From positions 175,215 to 239,214 of the forward strand of contig DAOSEM010000005.1 of assembly GCA_035363115.1 (NCBI GenBank): a stretch of 64,000 bases of DNA, in the 5' to 3' direction. Origin of the DNA: Syntrophales bacterium (GTDB lineage Bacteria; Desulfobacterota; Syntrophia; Syntrophales; PHBD01). The notes below the pieces were generated by a model, which was not told the origin of the DNA, searched no databases, and worked only from the letters and a program-made list of their open reading frames with translations. The number at the start of each line of letters is the position of its first letter. The first letter of the stretch is position 1. The position numbers and the translations under genes are program-made. Positions 16,015 to 23,495 of this stretch are shown here, piece after piece.

Positions 16015-18000
16015 CAGGTGAAGGGCGATCCGGAAGGATTCCTGAGCCGGGGCTACATTTGCCCCAAAGGCGTGGCCTCGCCGGACCGGCTGACCCACCC
16101 GGACCGGCTGCGGTATCCCATGAAACGAAAGGGAGGCCGTGGTGAGGGGAAGTGGGAGCGCATTTCCTGGGAGGAGGCCCTGGAGACGGTCTCCGCCGGC
16201 CTGCTGAAGATCAGGGAAGAGCACGGACCAAGGGCCGTGGCCTTCGGTGTGGGCATGCCCAAGGGGCTGGAGCACTTCGTCCTCATCCGGCTGGCGAACC
16301 TTTTCGGATCCCCGAACGTCATCGCCTCCCAGGATGTGTGCCACGCCCCCCGGGAGATCACGGGACTTCACACATGCGGTTTCTATCCCGTGGCGGACTT
16401 CCACCATAAGAGCGCCCTGGCGGTTCTCTGGGGGAGCAACATCACCTCCACCAACGAGGAGGGGGAGATCTGCAAGCTTCTCCTGGACCAGGTAAAGGAC
16501 GGCACGGAACTGATTGTCATCGACCCGCGCCGCATCGAGCTGGCGAAGAAAGCCAAATTCTGGCTCCCGATCCGGCCGGGAACGGACCCGGCTCTGGCCC
16601 TGGCTTTCCTGAATGTCATCATCGGAGAGGGTCTCTACGACAAGGAGTTCGTGGCGCAGTGGACCGAGGGATTCGCCGATCTGGCGGAGCAGGTGAAGAA
16701 ATACACCCCCGAGGCCGTCTCCGCCATCACCGGCGTCGAGGCGGGCCTCATCCGCGAGGCCGCCCGGGCCTACGCCGCCGCCAGGCCGGCGGTGATCCAG
16801 TGGGGGAACCCGCTGGAGCACACGGTCCATACCTTCGACGCCACCCGGGCCCTGATCTGCCTCATGGCCGTGACGGGCAACCTGGACGTCCCCGGCGGCA
16901 ACGTGGAGGCCCACGACCCCCGGATCATGGGCCTGGGACCATTCGTCCGGGCGGACCTCATCCCGGACAAGCGCAAGGACATGATCAGCGCCCACCACCG
17001 GGTGATCCCGCGGCTCATGACCATTGCCCCGGCCTTCTTCCGGAAGGCCGTCCTGGAGGACGTTCCCTACCCCGTGAAGGGGTTCTACGGGATGTGCTCC
17101 AACCCCATGCTGTCCTACGCCGACAGCCGCCTCACCTGTGAGGCCTTCCGAAAGCTTGACTTCGTTGCCGTGGCGGATGTCTTCATGACCCCGACGGCGG
17201 CCATGGCGGACGTGGTCCTGCCGGCGGCCACCACCTTCGAGATCAACGACATCGGCCATTACGGCATCGGCCACGGCTACATCCTGGCGCGGCCCAAGAT
17301 CGTGGAGCCCCCGGAAGAGTGCTGGCCCGACATGAAGATCATGAATGAACTGGGCAAGCGGGTGAGCGATCCCGCGCTGTGGCATGACGATTACGAGCAG
17401 TTCCTGGAGGACGTGGTGAAGCCCGCGGGGCTGACCTATGCCCAGTTCGTGGAGAAGGGGTATCTGAAAGGACCGGACCGGTTCGGCTCCTGGAAGGAGA
17501 AGGGCTTCAAGACTCCCACGGGGAAGGTGGAGCTGAAGCTCAGCGTGGCGGAGAAGTTCCGCCTCGCGGCCCTGCCGGAGTGGAAGGGTCTGCCGGAAGA
17601 GGAGGATCCGGAGTATCCCCTTGTCCTGACGAGCGCCAAGAGCGGGAACTACCTCCATTCCTCCTACCGGTGGGTGGAGAAGATCCGGAAGCGGGAGCCC
17701 CGGCCCCTCGCCGAGGTCCACCCGGAGACGGCGGCGCTCTACGGCCTGGCCGACGGCGACCCGGTGGTTATCGAGACAAAGTACGGACGGGTGGAGCAGT
17801 GGGCCCGCCTGACGGACGCCCTGATGCCGGGGGTGGTCTGCGCCGCCCACGGCTGGTGGTTCCCCGAGGCGGACCCGGCTGCCCAGTACGATTGGCAGTC
17901 GGCCAACTTCAACATGCTCACCTCCGTCGGGAAGCTGGGGAAGGAATACGGTACGCCGAACCTGAAAAGCATGCCCTGCCGGATCCGCAGGAAGGCTTGA
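15919..18000 (+). CDS. Bis-MGD molybdo/tungsto-oxidoreductase (DMSO reductase superfamily), copy 2
   Basis: This paralogue of the preceding enzyme has exactly the same length (693 residues). It has the same N-terminal CX7C...C arrangement (HCARMDHGGC, YICPKG), the same metal-ligand region ASQDVCHAPREITG and the same C-terminal dinucleotide-binding domain ending WQSANFNMLTSVGKLGKEYG. Most catalytic blocks are shared, while the mid-protein 180-300 and 500-650 regions differ, so the two may act on related but distinct substrates. It is probably cytoplasmic because no signal peptide is present. A terminator precedes it, so it may have its own promoter (TATATG-rich sequence near 15850). Family firm, substrate unknown. 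Confidence 0.85.
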   Translation: MEEGVRWVKTHCARMDHGGCALLVGVKGNEIVQVKGDPEGFLSRGYICPKGVASPDRLTHPDRLRYPMKRKGGRGEGKWERISWEEALETVSAGLLKIREEHGPRAVAFGVGMPKGLEHFVLIRLANLFGSPNVIASQDVCHAPREITGLHTCGFYPVADFHHKSALAVLWGSNITSTNEEGEICKLLLDQVKDGTELIVIDPRRIELAKKAKFWLPIRPGTDPALALAFLNVIIGEGLYDKEFVAQWTEGFADLAEQVKKYTPEAVSAITGVEAGLIREAARAYAAARPAVIQWGNPLEHTVHTFDATRALICLMAVTGNLDVPGGNVEAHDPRIMGLGPFVRADLIPDKRKDMISAHHRVIPRLMTIAPAFFRKAVLEDVPYPVKGFYGMCSNPMLSYADSRLTCEAFRKLDFVAVADVFMTPTAAMADVVLPAATTFEINDIGHYGIGHGYILARPKIVEPPEECWPDMKIMNELGKRVSDPALWHDDYEQFLEDVVKPAGLTYAQFVEKGYLKGPDRFGSWKEKGFKTPTGKVELKLSVAEKFRLAALPEWKGLPEEEDPEYPLVLTSAKSGNYLHSSYRWVEKIRKREPRPLAEVHPETAALYGLADGDPVVIETKYGRVEQWARLTDALMPGVVCAAHGWWFPEADPAAQYDWQSANFNMLTSVGKLGKEYGTPNLKSMPCRIRRKA

Positions 18001-18109
18001 ACGGGGAGGGGACCAGCCGGTCCAGATTGCCGGGGCTGATGGGATCGATTCGATACATGGGATGAAAGCCCCGGCGCCGTGACGGCCAGTGGAGCGATAT
18101 CCGGCGGGC

Positions 18110-18143
18110 GGTTTTCCCCGGGCCGGCGGGCCCGGGGAAAACC
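18110..18143. terminator. Strong bidirectional terminator between convergent genes
   Basis: There is a perfect 15-bp stem, GGTTTTCCCCGGGCC (18110-18124) with its complement at 18129-18143, and a 4-nt loop GGCG. The AAAA/TTTT at the stem base gives a partial T-run in both directions. It sits between the molybdo-enzyme stop (18000) and the peroxiredoxin stop (18172). Confidence 0.8.
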
Positions 18144-18171
18144 CCTGCAAATCGTTCCGGTCTCCGGAGGC

Positions 18172-18897
18172 TCAGTCGAAGGCCATCTTTGTCTTCCAGA
18201 CTTCCCAGACCCGGCCCACCAGGTCCGGACCCGGCTTCAGGGTCATTTTACCGGGTTTCCAGCCCGAGGGCGTCGCTTCCGTGCCCTTCGATTTCCGGAC
18301 AATCTGGAACGCCTGGATCTGGCGGAGGGACTCGAGGATGTTCCGGCCCACCGGCGGCGTCAGGACCTCGAAGCCCTGGATGATCCCGTCGGGATCGATG
18401 ATGAACCTGCCCCGGGCCTCGACTCCCGCGTCCTCCAGGTAGACGCCGTATACGCTTCCCACCTTGCCCCCGCCGTCGGAGAGCATGGGGAAGGGAACGC
18501 CGCCCTTGACCATCTTGCTGAGCTCGTGGTCGTTCCACATCTTGTGCACGAAGACGCTGTCGACGCTCATGGAGAGAATCTCCACGCCCAGCTTTTTGAA
18601 CTCCGGGTATTTCTCGGCGACCGCCGAGATCTCCGTTGCTCAGACGAATGTGAAGTCGCCCGGATAGAAGCAGAGGACGACCCACTTTCCGAGATAGTCC
18701 GAGAGTTTCACCTCGATGAACTTGCCCTTCTGGTATGCCGGTGCCGTGAAATCCGGCGCCTTCTTGCCGACCGTCACCATCTGCTTCACCTCCTTCTGCC
18801 GGGGTTGGGGGGGAGCATCTCCGGTTGCCTCGATCACTGCTTCGCCCACGGGGCCCCCCGTGGGCCGGGCACAGCCGACCTTCATCTCTTTTGCCAT
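18172..18897 (-). CDS. Selenocysteine peroxiredoxin (AhpC/Prx family) with in-frame UGA
   Basis: The peroxiredoxin frame continues through a single TGA at 18642-18640. It falls exactly where the peroxidatic Cys belongs: WVVLCFYPGDFTFV-U-ATE. Downstream residues (GVEILSMSVDSVFVHKMW, FIIDPDGIIQGFEV, GRNILESLRQIQAFQ) are typical AhpC. Read through, the protein is 241 residues with Sec86. A bacterial SECIS-like hairpin begins 11 nt after the UGA. The resolving-Cys position of AhpC (usually EVCP) reads EATP, so it is a one-Sec type enzyme. Two well-placed starts exist: 18897 (AAAGGAGG upstream) and 18780 (AAGGAGG, 8 nt upstream, Met40, the normal AhpC N-terminus); the longer form adds a 39-residue extension with Cys9. 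Role: reduction of hydrogen peroxide or organic peroxides. Confidence in Sec decoding is high. Confidence 0.88.
18613..18642 (-). promoter_or_regulatory. Bacterial SECIS-like element for the peroxiredoxin UGA
   Basis: Reading leftward, UGA (18642-18640) is followed by 11 nt. Then the perfect stem CUCGGC (18628-18623), loop GGUC (18622-18619) and GCCGAG (18618-18613) follow. The apical G-U loop lies 17 nt after the UGA, inside the spacing known for SelB-binding bacterial SECIS elements. Confidence 0.85.
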
Positions 18898-19226
18898 GGG
18901 AACCTCCTTTCCGGATTGATGTGGGTTGCCTTGTCTATCCTCACCCTTTTCGGGAGTCGCGACGGGTCACCGGAGCCGGCAGGGCGTGCAGCAAGTGGAA
19001 GGGACCGCCGCCATGCGGGGTGTTTGCCGGGGAACGCACGTCGATCCTCGCAAAGCACGGATTATCCTATTCGTGATATTCATGACATTTCGATTTCCGG
19101 ATGTCAACGGCCCTTCGGAGGAATGGCCTTGACAATGGAGTCCAACCGGATAGTTTAACCTTGGAATCTCCCGGCAGGCTTTCCGGCCCGGGATCAAAAC
19201 AGCAGGATTGCAGAGGAGCCGTGGAC
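18898..19226. other. Divergent promoter region between peroxiredoxin and sigma54 activator
   Basis: No gene was recognised in 329 bp. TTGACA -35-like hexamers occur in both directions: leftward at 19107-19102 and rightward at 19129-19134. The matching -10 sequences are poor. A strong ribosome site for the peroxiredoxin lies at its left edge. Confidence 0.4.
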
Positions 19227-20624
19227 GTGGCACGTGGAAAAGCCGGTGCAGGGAAAAGGATCGCAACACCCAACGAGGCCATCCTGGAGAGCATCTCCGA
19301 CGGCGTCTTCACCGTGGACATGGACTGGCGCATCTCCTCCTTCAACCGGGCCGCCGAGGAGATCACCGGTGTTTCCCGCCGGGAGGCCATCGGACGGCCC
19401 TGCTCGGAGGTGTTCCGGTCCAGCATGTGCGGGGAAGACTGCGCGCTTCAGAAAACGCTGAAAACCGGCAGGCCAGTCATCGGAAAATCCGGGTACATCA
19501 TTGATGCGGAGGGGAACCGCATCCCAATCAGCGTCTCCACGGCGGTGCTCAAGGACGCGGACGGCCGGGTGATCGGGGGCGCCGAGACCTTCCGGGACCT
19601 CTCCGAGGTGGAGGCCCTGCGCCAGGAGCTGGCGGGCCGGGTGCGGGTCGGCGACCTCGTGAGCCGGAGCCCCCTGATGCAGCGGGTCTTTGAGGTTATG
19701 CCGGCCGTCGCGGCAAGCCCGAGCACGGTCCTGGTGCTTGGCGAAACGGGAACGGGCAAGGAACTGATCGCCCGGACGATCCACGACCTGAGCCCCCGAC
19801 GGGAAGGTCCCTTCATTGCTGTGAACTGCGGGGCCCTGCCGGATACGCTTCTTGAATCCGAGCTGTTCGGTTACAAGGCCGGCGCCTTCACGGGGGCGGG
19901 CAAGGACAAGCCGGGCCGCTTCGCCCTGGCGAAGGGCGGGAGCATTTTTCTCGACGAGATCGGGGAAATCAGCCCGGCACTCCAGGTGCGGCTGCTGCGC
20001 GTCCTTCAGGAGAAGACCTATGAGCCGCTGGGGGGAACGCGAACCGAGACGGTGGATGCGCGGGTGATCGTCGCCACCAATCGGGACCTGGCGGAACGGG
20101 TGCGAACAGGGGGCTTCCGGGAAGACCTCTACTACCGGATCAACGTGGTACGGGTGGAACTCCCACCGCTCCGCAGGCGCAAGGAGGACATCCCGCTTCT
20201 GGCGGATCAGTTCATCCAGCGTTTCAACCGCCTGCAGGGCAGGTCCATCCGGGGGATCAGCGCCGAGGCCGTCGCCCTGCTCATGGCCCACGACTGGCCG
20301 GGCAACATCCGGGAGCTCGAAAATGTGATCGAGCGGGCGTTTATCCTTTGTCGGGAAGGGCTCATCGGAATCGGCCATCTCCCCGACGAACTGACGTCCC
20401 GCGGCGCCTCCACGAGCGCGGATACAGACGTCCGCTCCGCCCACGAACTCCTCGATATCCAGGCGATCCGGGCGGCGCTGGAGCGGAACGGGTACAACCG
20501 CCTCGCGGCGGCGCGGGATCTCGGCGTCCACAAGACCACCTTCTTCAGAAAGCTTAAGAAACTGCGAATTTCCCTTCCGAAACAAGACGGCCGCTCCTCC
20601 CGGGCTGCCAAAGAGAAGCCCTGA
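19227..20624 (+). CDS. Sigma54-dependent transcriptional activator with PAS domain
   Basis: This protein has about 465 residues. The N-terminal PAS domain (about 15-125) contains a C-X8-C-X3-C motif (CSEVFRSSMCGEDC), suggesting a redox, metal or haem sensor. The AAA+ domain has the Walker A GETGTGKE, the sigma54 contact loop GAFTGA, the Walker B GGSIFLDEIGE and an arginine-finger region. The C-terminal Fis-type helix-turn-helix includes LAAARDLGVHKTTFFRKLKKL. The start is uncertain: GTG at 19227 has GAGGAG 8 nt upstream, GTG 19221 is an alternative, and the frame is open farther upstream. It lies directly upstream of a sigma54 promoter and the NifX-like operon, which it probably activates. 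It is homologous to the activator at 37.9-39.3 kb. Confidence 0.9.
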   Translation: MARGKAGAGKRIATPNEAILESISDGVFTVDMDWRISSFNRAAEEITGVSRREAIGRPCSEVFRSSMCGEDCALQKTLKTGRPVIGKSGYIIDAEGNRIPISVSTAVLKDADGRVIGGAETFRDLSEVEALRQELAGRVRVGDLVSRSPLMQRVFEVMPAVAASPSTVLVLGETGTGKELIARTIHDLSPRREGPFIAVNCGALPDTLLESELFGYKAGAFTGAGKDKPGRFALAKGGSIFLDEIGEISPALQVRLLRVLQEKTYEPLGGTRTETVDARVIVATNRDLAERVRTGGFREDLYYRINVVRVELPPLRRRKEDIPLLADQFIQRFNRLQGRSIRGISAEAVALLMAHDWPGNIRELENVIERAFILCREGLIGIGHLPDELTSRGASTSADTDVRSAHELLDIQAIRAALERNGYNRLAAARDLGVHKTTFFRKLKKLRISLPKQDGRSSRAAKEKP

Positions 20625-20628
20625 CGCA

Positions 20629-20664
20629 ACTGTACATTCTCCGTACAGTATCATGTCTGATACT
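20629..20664. promoter_or_regulatory. Two adjacent inverted repeats, probable activator-binding sites
   Basis: ACTGTAC-N7-GTACAGT (20629-20649) is followed, sharing three bases, by AGTATCA-TGTC-TGATACT (20647-20664). Both are perfect. They start 5 bp after the activator stop codon and lie about 85-120 bp upstream of the -24/-12 promoter, the usual position of sigma54 enhancer sites. Confidence 0.6.
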
Positions 20665-20749
20665 CCATAGTCCTTCCGTTTCATCCCGTTCGAGAATAAA
20701 TATAAATAAAGTCAATTGAATGATGGTCTTCTGCCCCCATGCATGGGGT

Positions 20750-20765
20750 TGGTACAAAGAATGCA
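20750..20765 (+). promoter_or_regulatory. Sigma54 (-24/-12) promoter of the NifX-like operon
   Basis: TGGTACAAAGAATGCA matches the consensus TGGCAC-N5-TTGCA with correct GG-to-GC spacing. It ends 34 bp before the first gene, and an activator gene with inverted repeats lies just upstream. Confidence 0.65.
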
Positions 20766-20799
20766 ATTCATCGTGACAAAAGGGAAAGCGAGGCTCCGC

Positions 20800-21411
20800 A
20801 TGAACGTGGCTTTTTCCTGCTGGAACAATCGAGTCGCTCCGGTCTTCGACAGTGCAGGGCAGATCCTGATCGTGCAGGTCGAGTCGGGAAGGATCGTCCG
20901 GGAAGAGCAGCAGATCCTTCCTGGGGACCTTCCGGTTCAAAAGGCATTGCGTCTTGCGGAGCTGGGAATCGGCACGCTGGTATGCGGCGCAATTTCCAGG
21001 CCTCTCCACGGAATGGTAAATGCCTACGGGATTCGGGTGATTCCCTTCGTGGCGGGCGACCTGCAGGAGGTTGTCCAGGCGTGGATCCGGGGCGGACTGA
21101 AGGGAGACGCATTTGCCATGCCGGGCTGTTCCGGGAGGGGGCGAGGCCGGTTCGGGCGGATGGACGGCGCATCCAGGGAGGATTGCACCATGAATGGAAG
21201 AGGCGGAGGAAGAGGCCAGGGCGGTGGTCGCGGAATGGGCGGCGCGGCCGGAACGGGACAGGGTTTGGGCCGCATGGGGGGCCGGAAGATGGCCGGACCG
21301 GCGGGCGAGTGTGTCTGTCCCCAGTGCGGACACCGGGAACCCCACCAGCGGGGCGTGCCCTGCTTTGAACGACAGTGCCCGGAATGCGGCACCACGATGA
21401 CAAGAGCATGA
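20800..21411 (+). CDS. NifX/dinitrogenase-cofactor-type protein with C-terminal zinc ribbon
   Basis: This is a 203-residue reading frame. Residues 1-105 are a NifX/NafY-like domain (MNVAFSCWNNRVAPVFDSAG, then LGIGTLVCGAISRPLHGMV, then GIRVIPFVAGDLQEVVQAW) as in proteins that bind Fe-Mo or Mo-Cu clusters. A Gly/Arg-rich linker follows, then a zinc ribbon CVCPQCG...ERQCPECG. An internal in-frame ATG at 21190 is preceded by GGGAGG with 8-nt spacing, so the zinc-ribbon part (73 residues) may also, or only, be made as a separate protein. It is the first gene of a cluster with MinD-type ATPases resembling the orange-protein loci of Desulfovibrio. Confidence 0.8.
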   Translation: MNVAFSCWNNRVAPVFDSAGQILIVQVESGRIVREEQQILPGDLPVQKALRLAELGIGTLVCGAISRPLHGMVNAYGIRVIPFVAGDLQEVVQAWIRGGLKGDAFAMPGCSGRGRGRFGRMDGASREDCTMNGRGGGRGQGGGRGMGGAAGTGQGLGRMGGRKMAGPAGECVCPQCGHREPHQRGVPCFERQCPECGTTMTRA

Positions 21412-21438
21412 TGAAACCATAGGAAGGAGGACATAAAC

Positions 21439-21819
21439 ATGCCAAGAGGAGATGGTACGGGACCCAGGGGCCTGGGTGCCATGAGCGGACGCGCAGCCGG
21501 ACTCTGCGCGGGATTCGGCGCTCCCGGGTACATGAACCCGATGGCCGGGCGGGGCGGCGGATTCGGAATGGGGTCTGGCCGCGGACGTGGTTTCGGTGGA
21601 GGCGGCCGTGGATGGAGAAACCGGTTTTTCGCCACCGGCCTGCCGGGCTGGATGCGGTTCGGCGGGTATGGAGCGCCGTCTGGCTATCCGATGTTCGGCT
21701 CCGCTCCCGATCCCGAGATGGAAAGGCAGGCCCTGCGGAATCAGGCCGATGCCATGGAGTCGGAGCTGAACCTGATCCGCAGGCGTCTCGCCGAAATGGA
21801 GAGCGGGACGGCGGCCTGA
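21439..21819 (+). CDS. DUF5320 family Gly/Met/Arg-rich protein
   Basis: This 126-residue protein starts MPRGDGTGPRGLGAMSGR, the signature start of DUF5320 proteins. A Gly/Arg-rich segment follows (about 40-65) and then a helical C-terminus (PEMERQALRNQADAMESELN) predicted as a short coiled coil. These small proteins regularly accompany NifX-like genes in anaerobes; their role is unknown. The ribosome site GAAGGAGG is clear. It lies 27 bp after the NifX/zinc-ribbon gene, in the same operon. Confidence 0.75.
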   Translation: MPRGDGTGPRGLGAMSGRAAGLCAGFGAPGYMNPMAGRGGGFGMGSGRGRGFGGGGRGWRNRFFATGLPGWMRFGGYGAPSGYPMFGSAPDPEMERQALRNQADAMESELNLIRRRLAEMESGTAA

Positions 21820-21916
21820 CAGCGGACCCAGGCGGCAGAGACGGATCGGCCGTACCGGCTGATGAGCCGGTGCGGCCGGCGTAACGGATGCCGCCGCATG
21901 CATGGAGGAGCCATTC

Positions 21917-22279
21917 GTGAAGATCGCATTTTCCACATCGGGGGATGATCTCGGCGCACCACTGGACGCGCGTTTCGGCCGGACCCCGAAATTTCTCATT
22001 TATGACCTGGATACAAACACCTTCACGGTGATCGACAACCGGAAAACCATGGATTCCGCCCAGGGCGCGGGCATCCAGTCTGCACAGGCCGTGGCCCGCT
22101 CGGGCGCGGGGGCCGTCGTAACCGGGAACTGCGGCCCCAAGGCCTTTCGCGTGCTTTCCGCGGCGGGAATCCGGATTTACACCGCCGGTGCCTCGACCGT
22201 CCGGGAAGCCCTGGATCTGTACCGTGCCGGAGGCCTGACCGAGGCGGACGCCGCCAACGTCGAGGGACACTGGTCGTGA
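21917..22279 (+). CDS. NifX-like dinitrogenase-cofactor domain protein
   Basis: This is a 120-residue single-domain protein. VKIAFSTSGDDLGAPLDARFGR is the N-terminal strand-loop of NifX/NifB-C-terminal-like proteins. Then come FLIYDLDTNTF, GAGIQSAQAVARSG and GNCGPKAFRVLSAAGIRIY. The fold binds Fe-S or Mo-containing clusters in NifX, NafY and the orange protein. GTG at 21917 is preferred because GGAGG lies 8 nt upstream and the protein then begins at the domain boundary; ATG 21902 is possible. It precedes a MinD-ferredoxin ATPase, a pairing typical of orange-protein-like clusters. Confidence 0.85.
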   Translation: MKIAFSTSGDDLGAPLDARFGRTPKFLIYDLDTNTFTVIDNRKTMDSAQGAGIQSAQAVARSGAGAVVTGNCGPKAFRVLSAAGIRIYTAGASTVREALDLYRAGGLTEADAANVEGHWS

Positions 22280-22376
22280 GGGGCGGCGCCGGGGAAGGCC
22301 GTTCAGGGTTCCGGGCCGGAAGAGGCGGGAACGGCCGCCGGGAATGTCATATCGGGAAGACGCCGGGGGGTGCGGA

Positions 22377-23225
22377 ATGATTCTGGCCATTGCATCCGGA
22401 AAGGGCGGTACCGGCAAGACAACGGTGGCGGTCAATGCGGCCAGGGTTCTCGGTTCGGAGGTGCTTCTCCTGGACTGCGACGTGGAGGAGCCGAACGCCC
22501 ATCTCTTTCTGCCGGGATCTGTCAGCGAGGCGGAACCCGTCAGCATCCCGGTTCCCGAAGTGGATGAATCCCTGTGCGACGGCTGTGGTGAATGCGGATC
22601 CTTCTGCGAGTACCACGCCATCGTTTCCTTCGGAACGCTGCCCCTGGTCTTTCCCGAGATGTGCCACGGCTGTGGCGGCTGCATGATGGTGTGCCCTCCG
22701 AGGGCGCTCCGGGAAGTCGACCGCCGGATCGGCGTGATCGAGACGATCCGGGCCGGCAACATCACCCTGATCCAGGGGCGCCTCGATATCGGCGTGGCCA
22801 TGGCGCCCCCTCTCATCCGGGCGGTGAAGGCCCGCATGAAAGACGGTCTACCCGCGATCCTGGACGCGCCGCCAGGAACGTCCTGTCCCGTGATCGCCAC
22901 GCTCCGGGACGTCGACTTCGTCGTCCTGGTCACGGAGCCGACCCCGTTCGGACTTCACGACTTGAAACTTGCCGTGGAGACGGTTCGGGAACTCGGGATT
23001 CCCTTTGGCGTCGTGATCAACCGGGTCGGGGTCGGTGACGGCCGGGTGCATGCCTATTGCGCGGAGGAGAACATCCCGGTCCTCTTGGAGATACCGGACG
23101 ACCGGCGCATTGCCGAGGCGTATTCCCGGGGGGAGCTTGTCGTCGAGGCGCTTCCGGAATACCGGGAACGCTTCCTCGGGCTTGTCGGAAACGTCATGCG
23201 ACGGATTGCGGACAGGAGGGGTTGA
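22377..23225 (+). CDS. MinD-superfamily ATPase with inserted ferredoxin domain, copy 1
   Basis: This 282-residue protein has the deviant Walker A loop IASGKGGTGKTTVAVN at its N-terminus. Two 4Fe-4S motifs are inserted at about residues 62-115 (CDGCGECGSFCEYHAI and CHGCGGCMMVCPPRAL). The ATPase fold then resumes (LDAPPGTSCPVIATLRDVDFV). It is a soluble P-loop ATPase of the COG1149 kind, used in Fe-S or metal-cluster handling and found in pairs in orange-protein operons. A second copy is encoded at 24.6 kb. The start at 22377 places the Walker motif normally; 22344 is an alternative. Its partner is probably the preceding NifX-like protein. Confidence 0.88.
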   Translation: MILAIASGKGGTGKTTVAVNAARVLGSEVLLLDCDVEEPNAHLFLPGSVSEAEPVSIPVPEVDESLCDGCGECGSFCEYHAIVSFGTLPLVFPEMCHGCGGCMMVCPPRALREVDRRIGVIETIRAGNITLIQGRLDIGVAMAPPLIRAVKARMKDGLPAILDAPPGTSCPVIATLRDVDFVVLVTEPTPFGLHDLKLAVETVRELGIPFGVVINRVGVGDGRVHAYCAEENIPVLLEIPDDRRIAEAYSRGELVVEALPEYRERFLGLVGNVMRRIADRRG

Positions 23226-23228
23226 GTC

Positions 23229-23495
23229 ATGCCTACCTATGAGTACGAGTGCGAGCGGTGCGGCATCCGTTTTGAGCAGAGACAGGGGATCAGCGAGGCG
23301 CCCCTCGTGGAATGCCCGGAGTGCCGCGGCAGTGTAAAGAGGCTTATCAGCGGCGGCGCCGGCTTCATCATGAAAGGGGGCGGCTCGGCGCGGGGACAGG
23401 GACGGGGGGATGGATGCTCCCTGGACCGGACAGGCAGGACCTGTTGCGGGAGGGCCGATCGCTGCGGCGATTCGCCGTGCTCGGGCGGATCATGA
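23229..23495 (+). CDS. FmdB-type zinc-ribbon protein
   Basis: This 88-residue protein starts MPTYEYECERCGIRFE with a second pair ECPECRGSVKRLISGG, the FmdB/CxxC regulatory zinc ribbon. The C-terminal half is Gly/Cys-rich (CSLDRTGRTCCGRADRCGDS), which could bind another metal ion and is longer than in minimal FmdB proteins. It lies 3 bp after the ATPase gene and overlaps the radical SAM gene start by 4 bp. Its role is presumed to be regulatory or chaperone-like; that is not shown by sequence. Confidence 0.8.
   Translation: MPTYEYECERCGIRFEQRQGISEAPLVECPECRGSVKRLISGGAGFIMKGGGSARGQGRGDGCSLDRTGRTCCGRADRCGDSPCSGGS

Noticed and set aside
13231..18150. Two reverse-strand frames of over 740 residues opposite the molybdo-enzymes
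   Set aside because: They arise from GC-biased codon structure on the other strand; they have no recognisable domains or ribosome sites.
18640..18897. Peroxiredoxin as a truncated pseudogene
   Set aside because: The only stop is UGA at the catalytic Cys position, both sides are intact in one frame, and a SECIS-like hairpin follows; decay would not be so specific.
20768..22933. 721-residue reverse frame across the NifX region
   Set aside because: Low-complexity Arg/Pro/Ser composition, typical of an antisense frame of Gly/Arg-rich genes.
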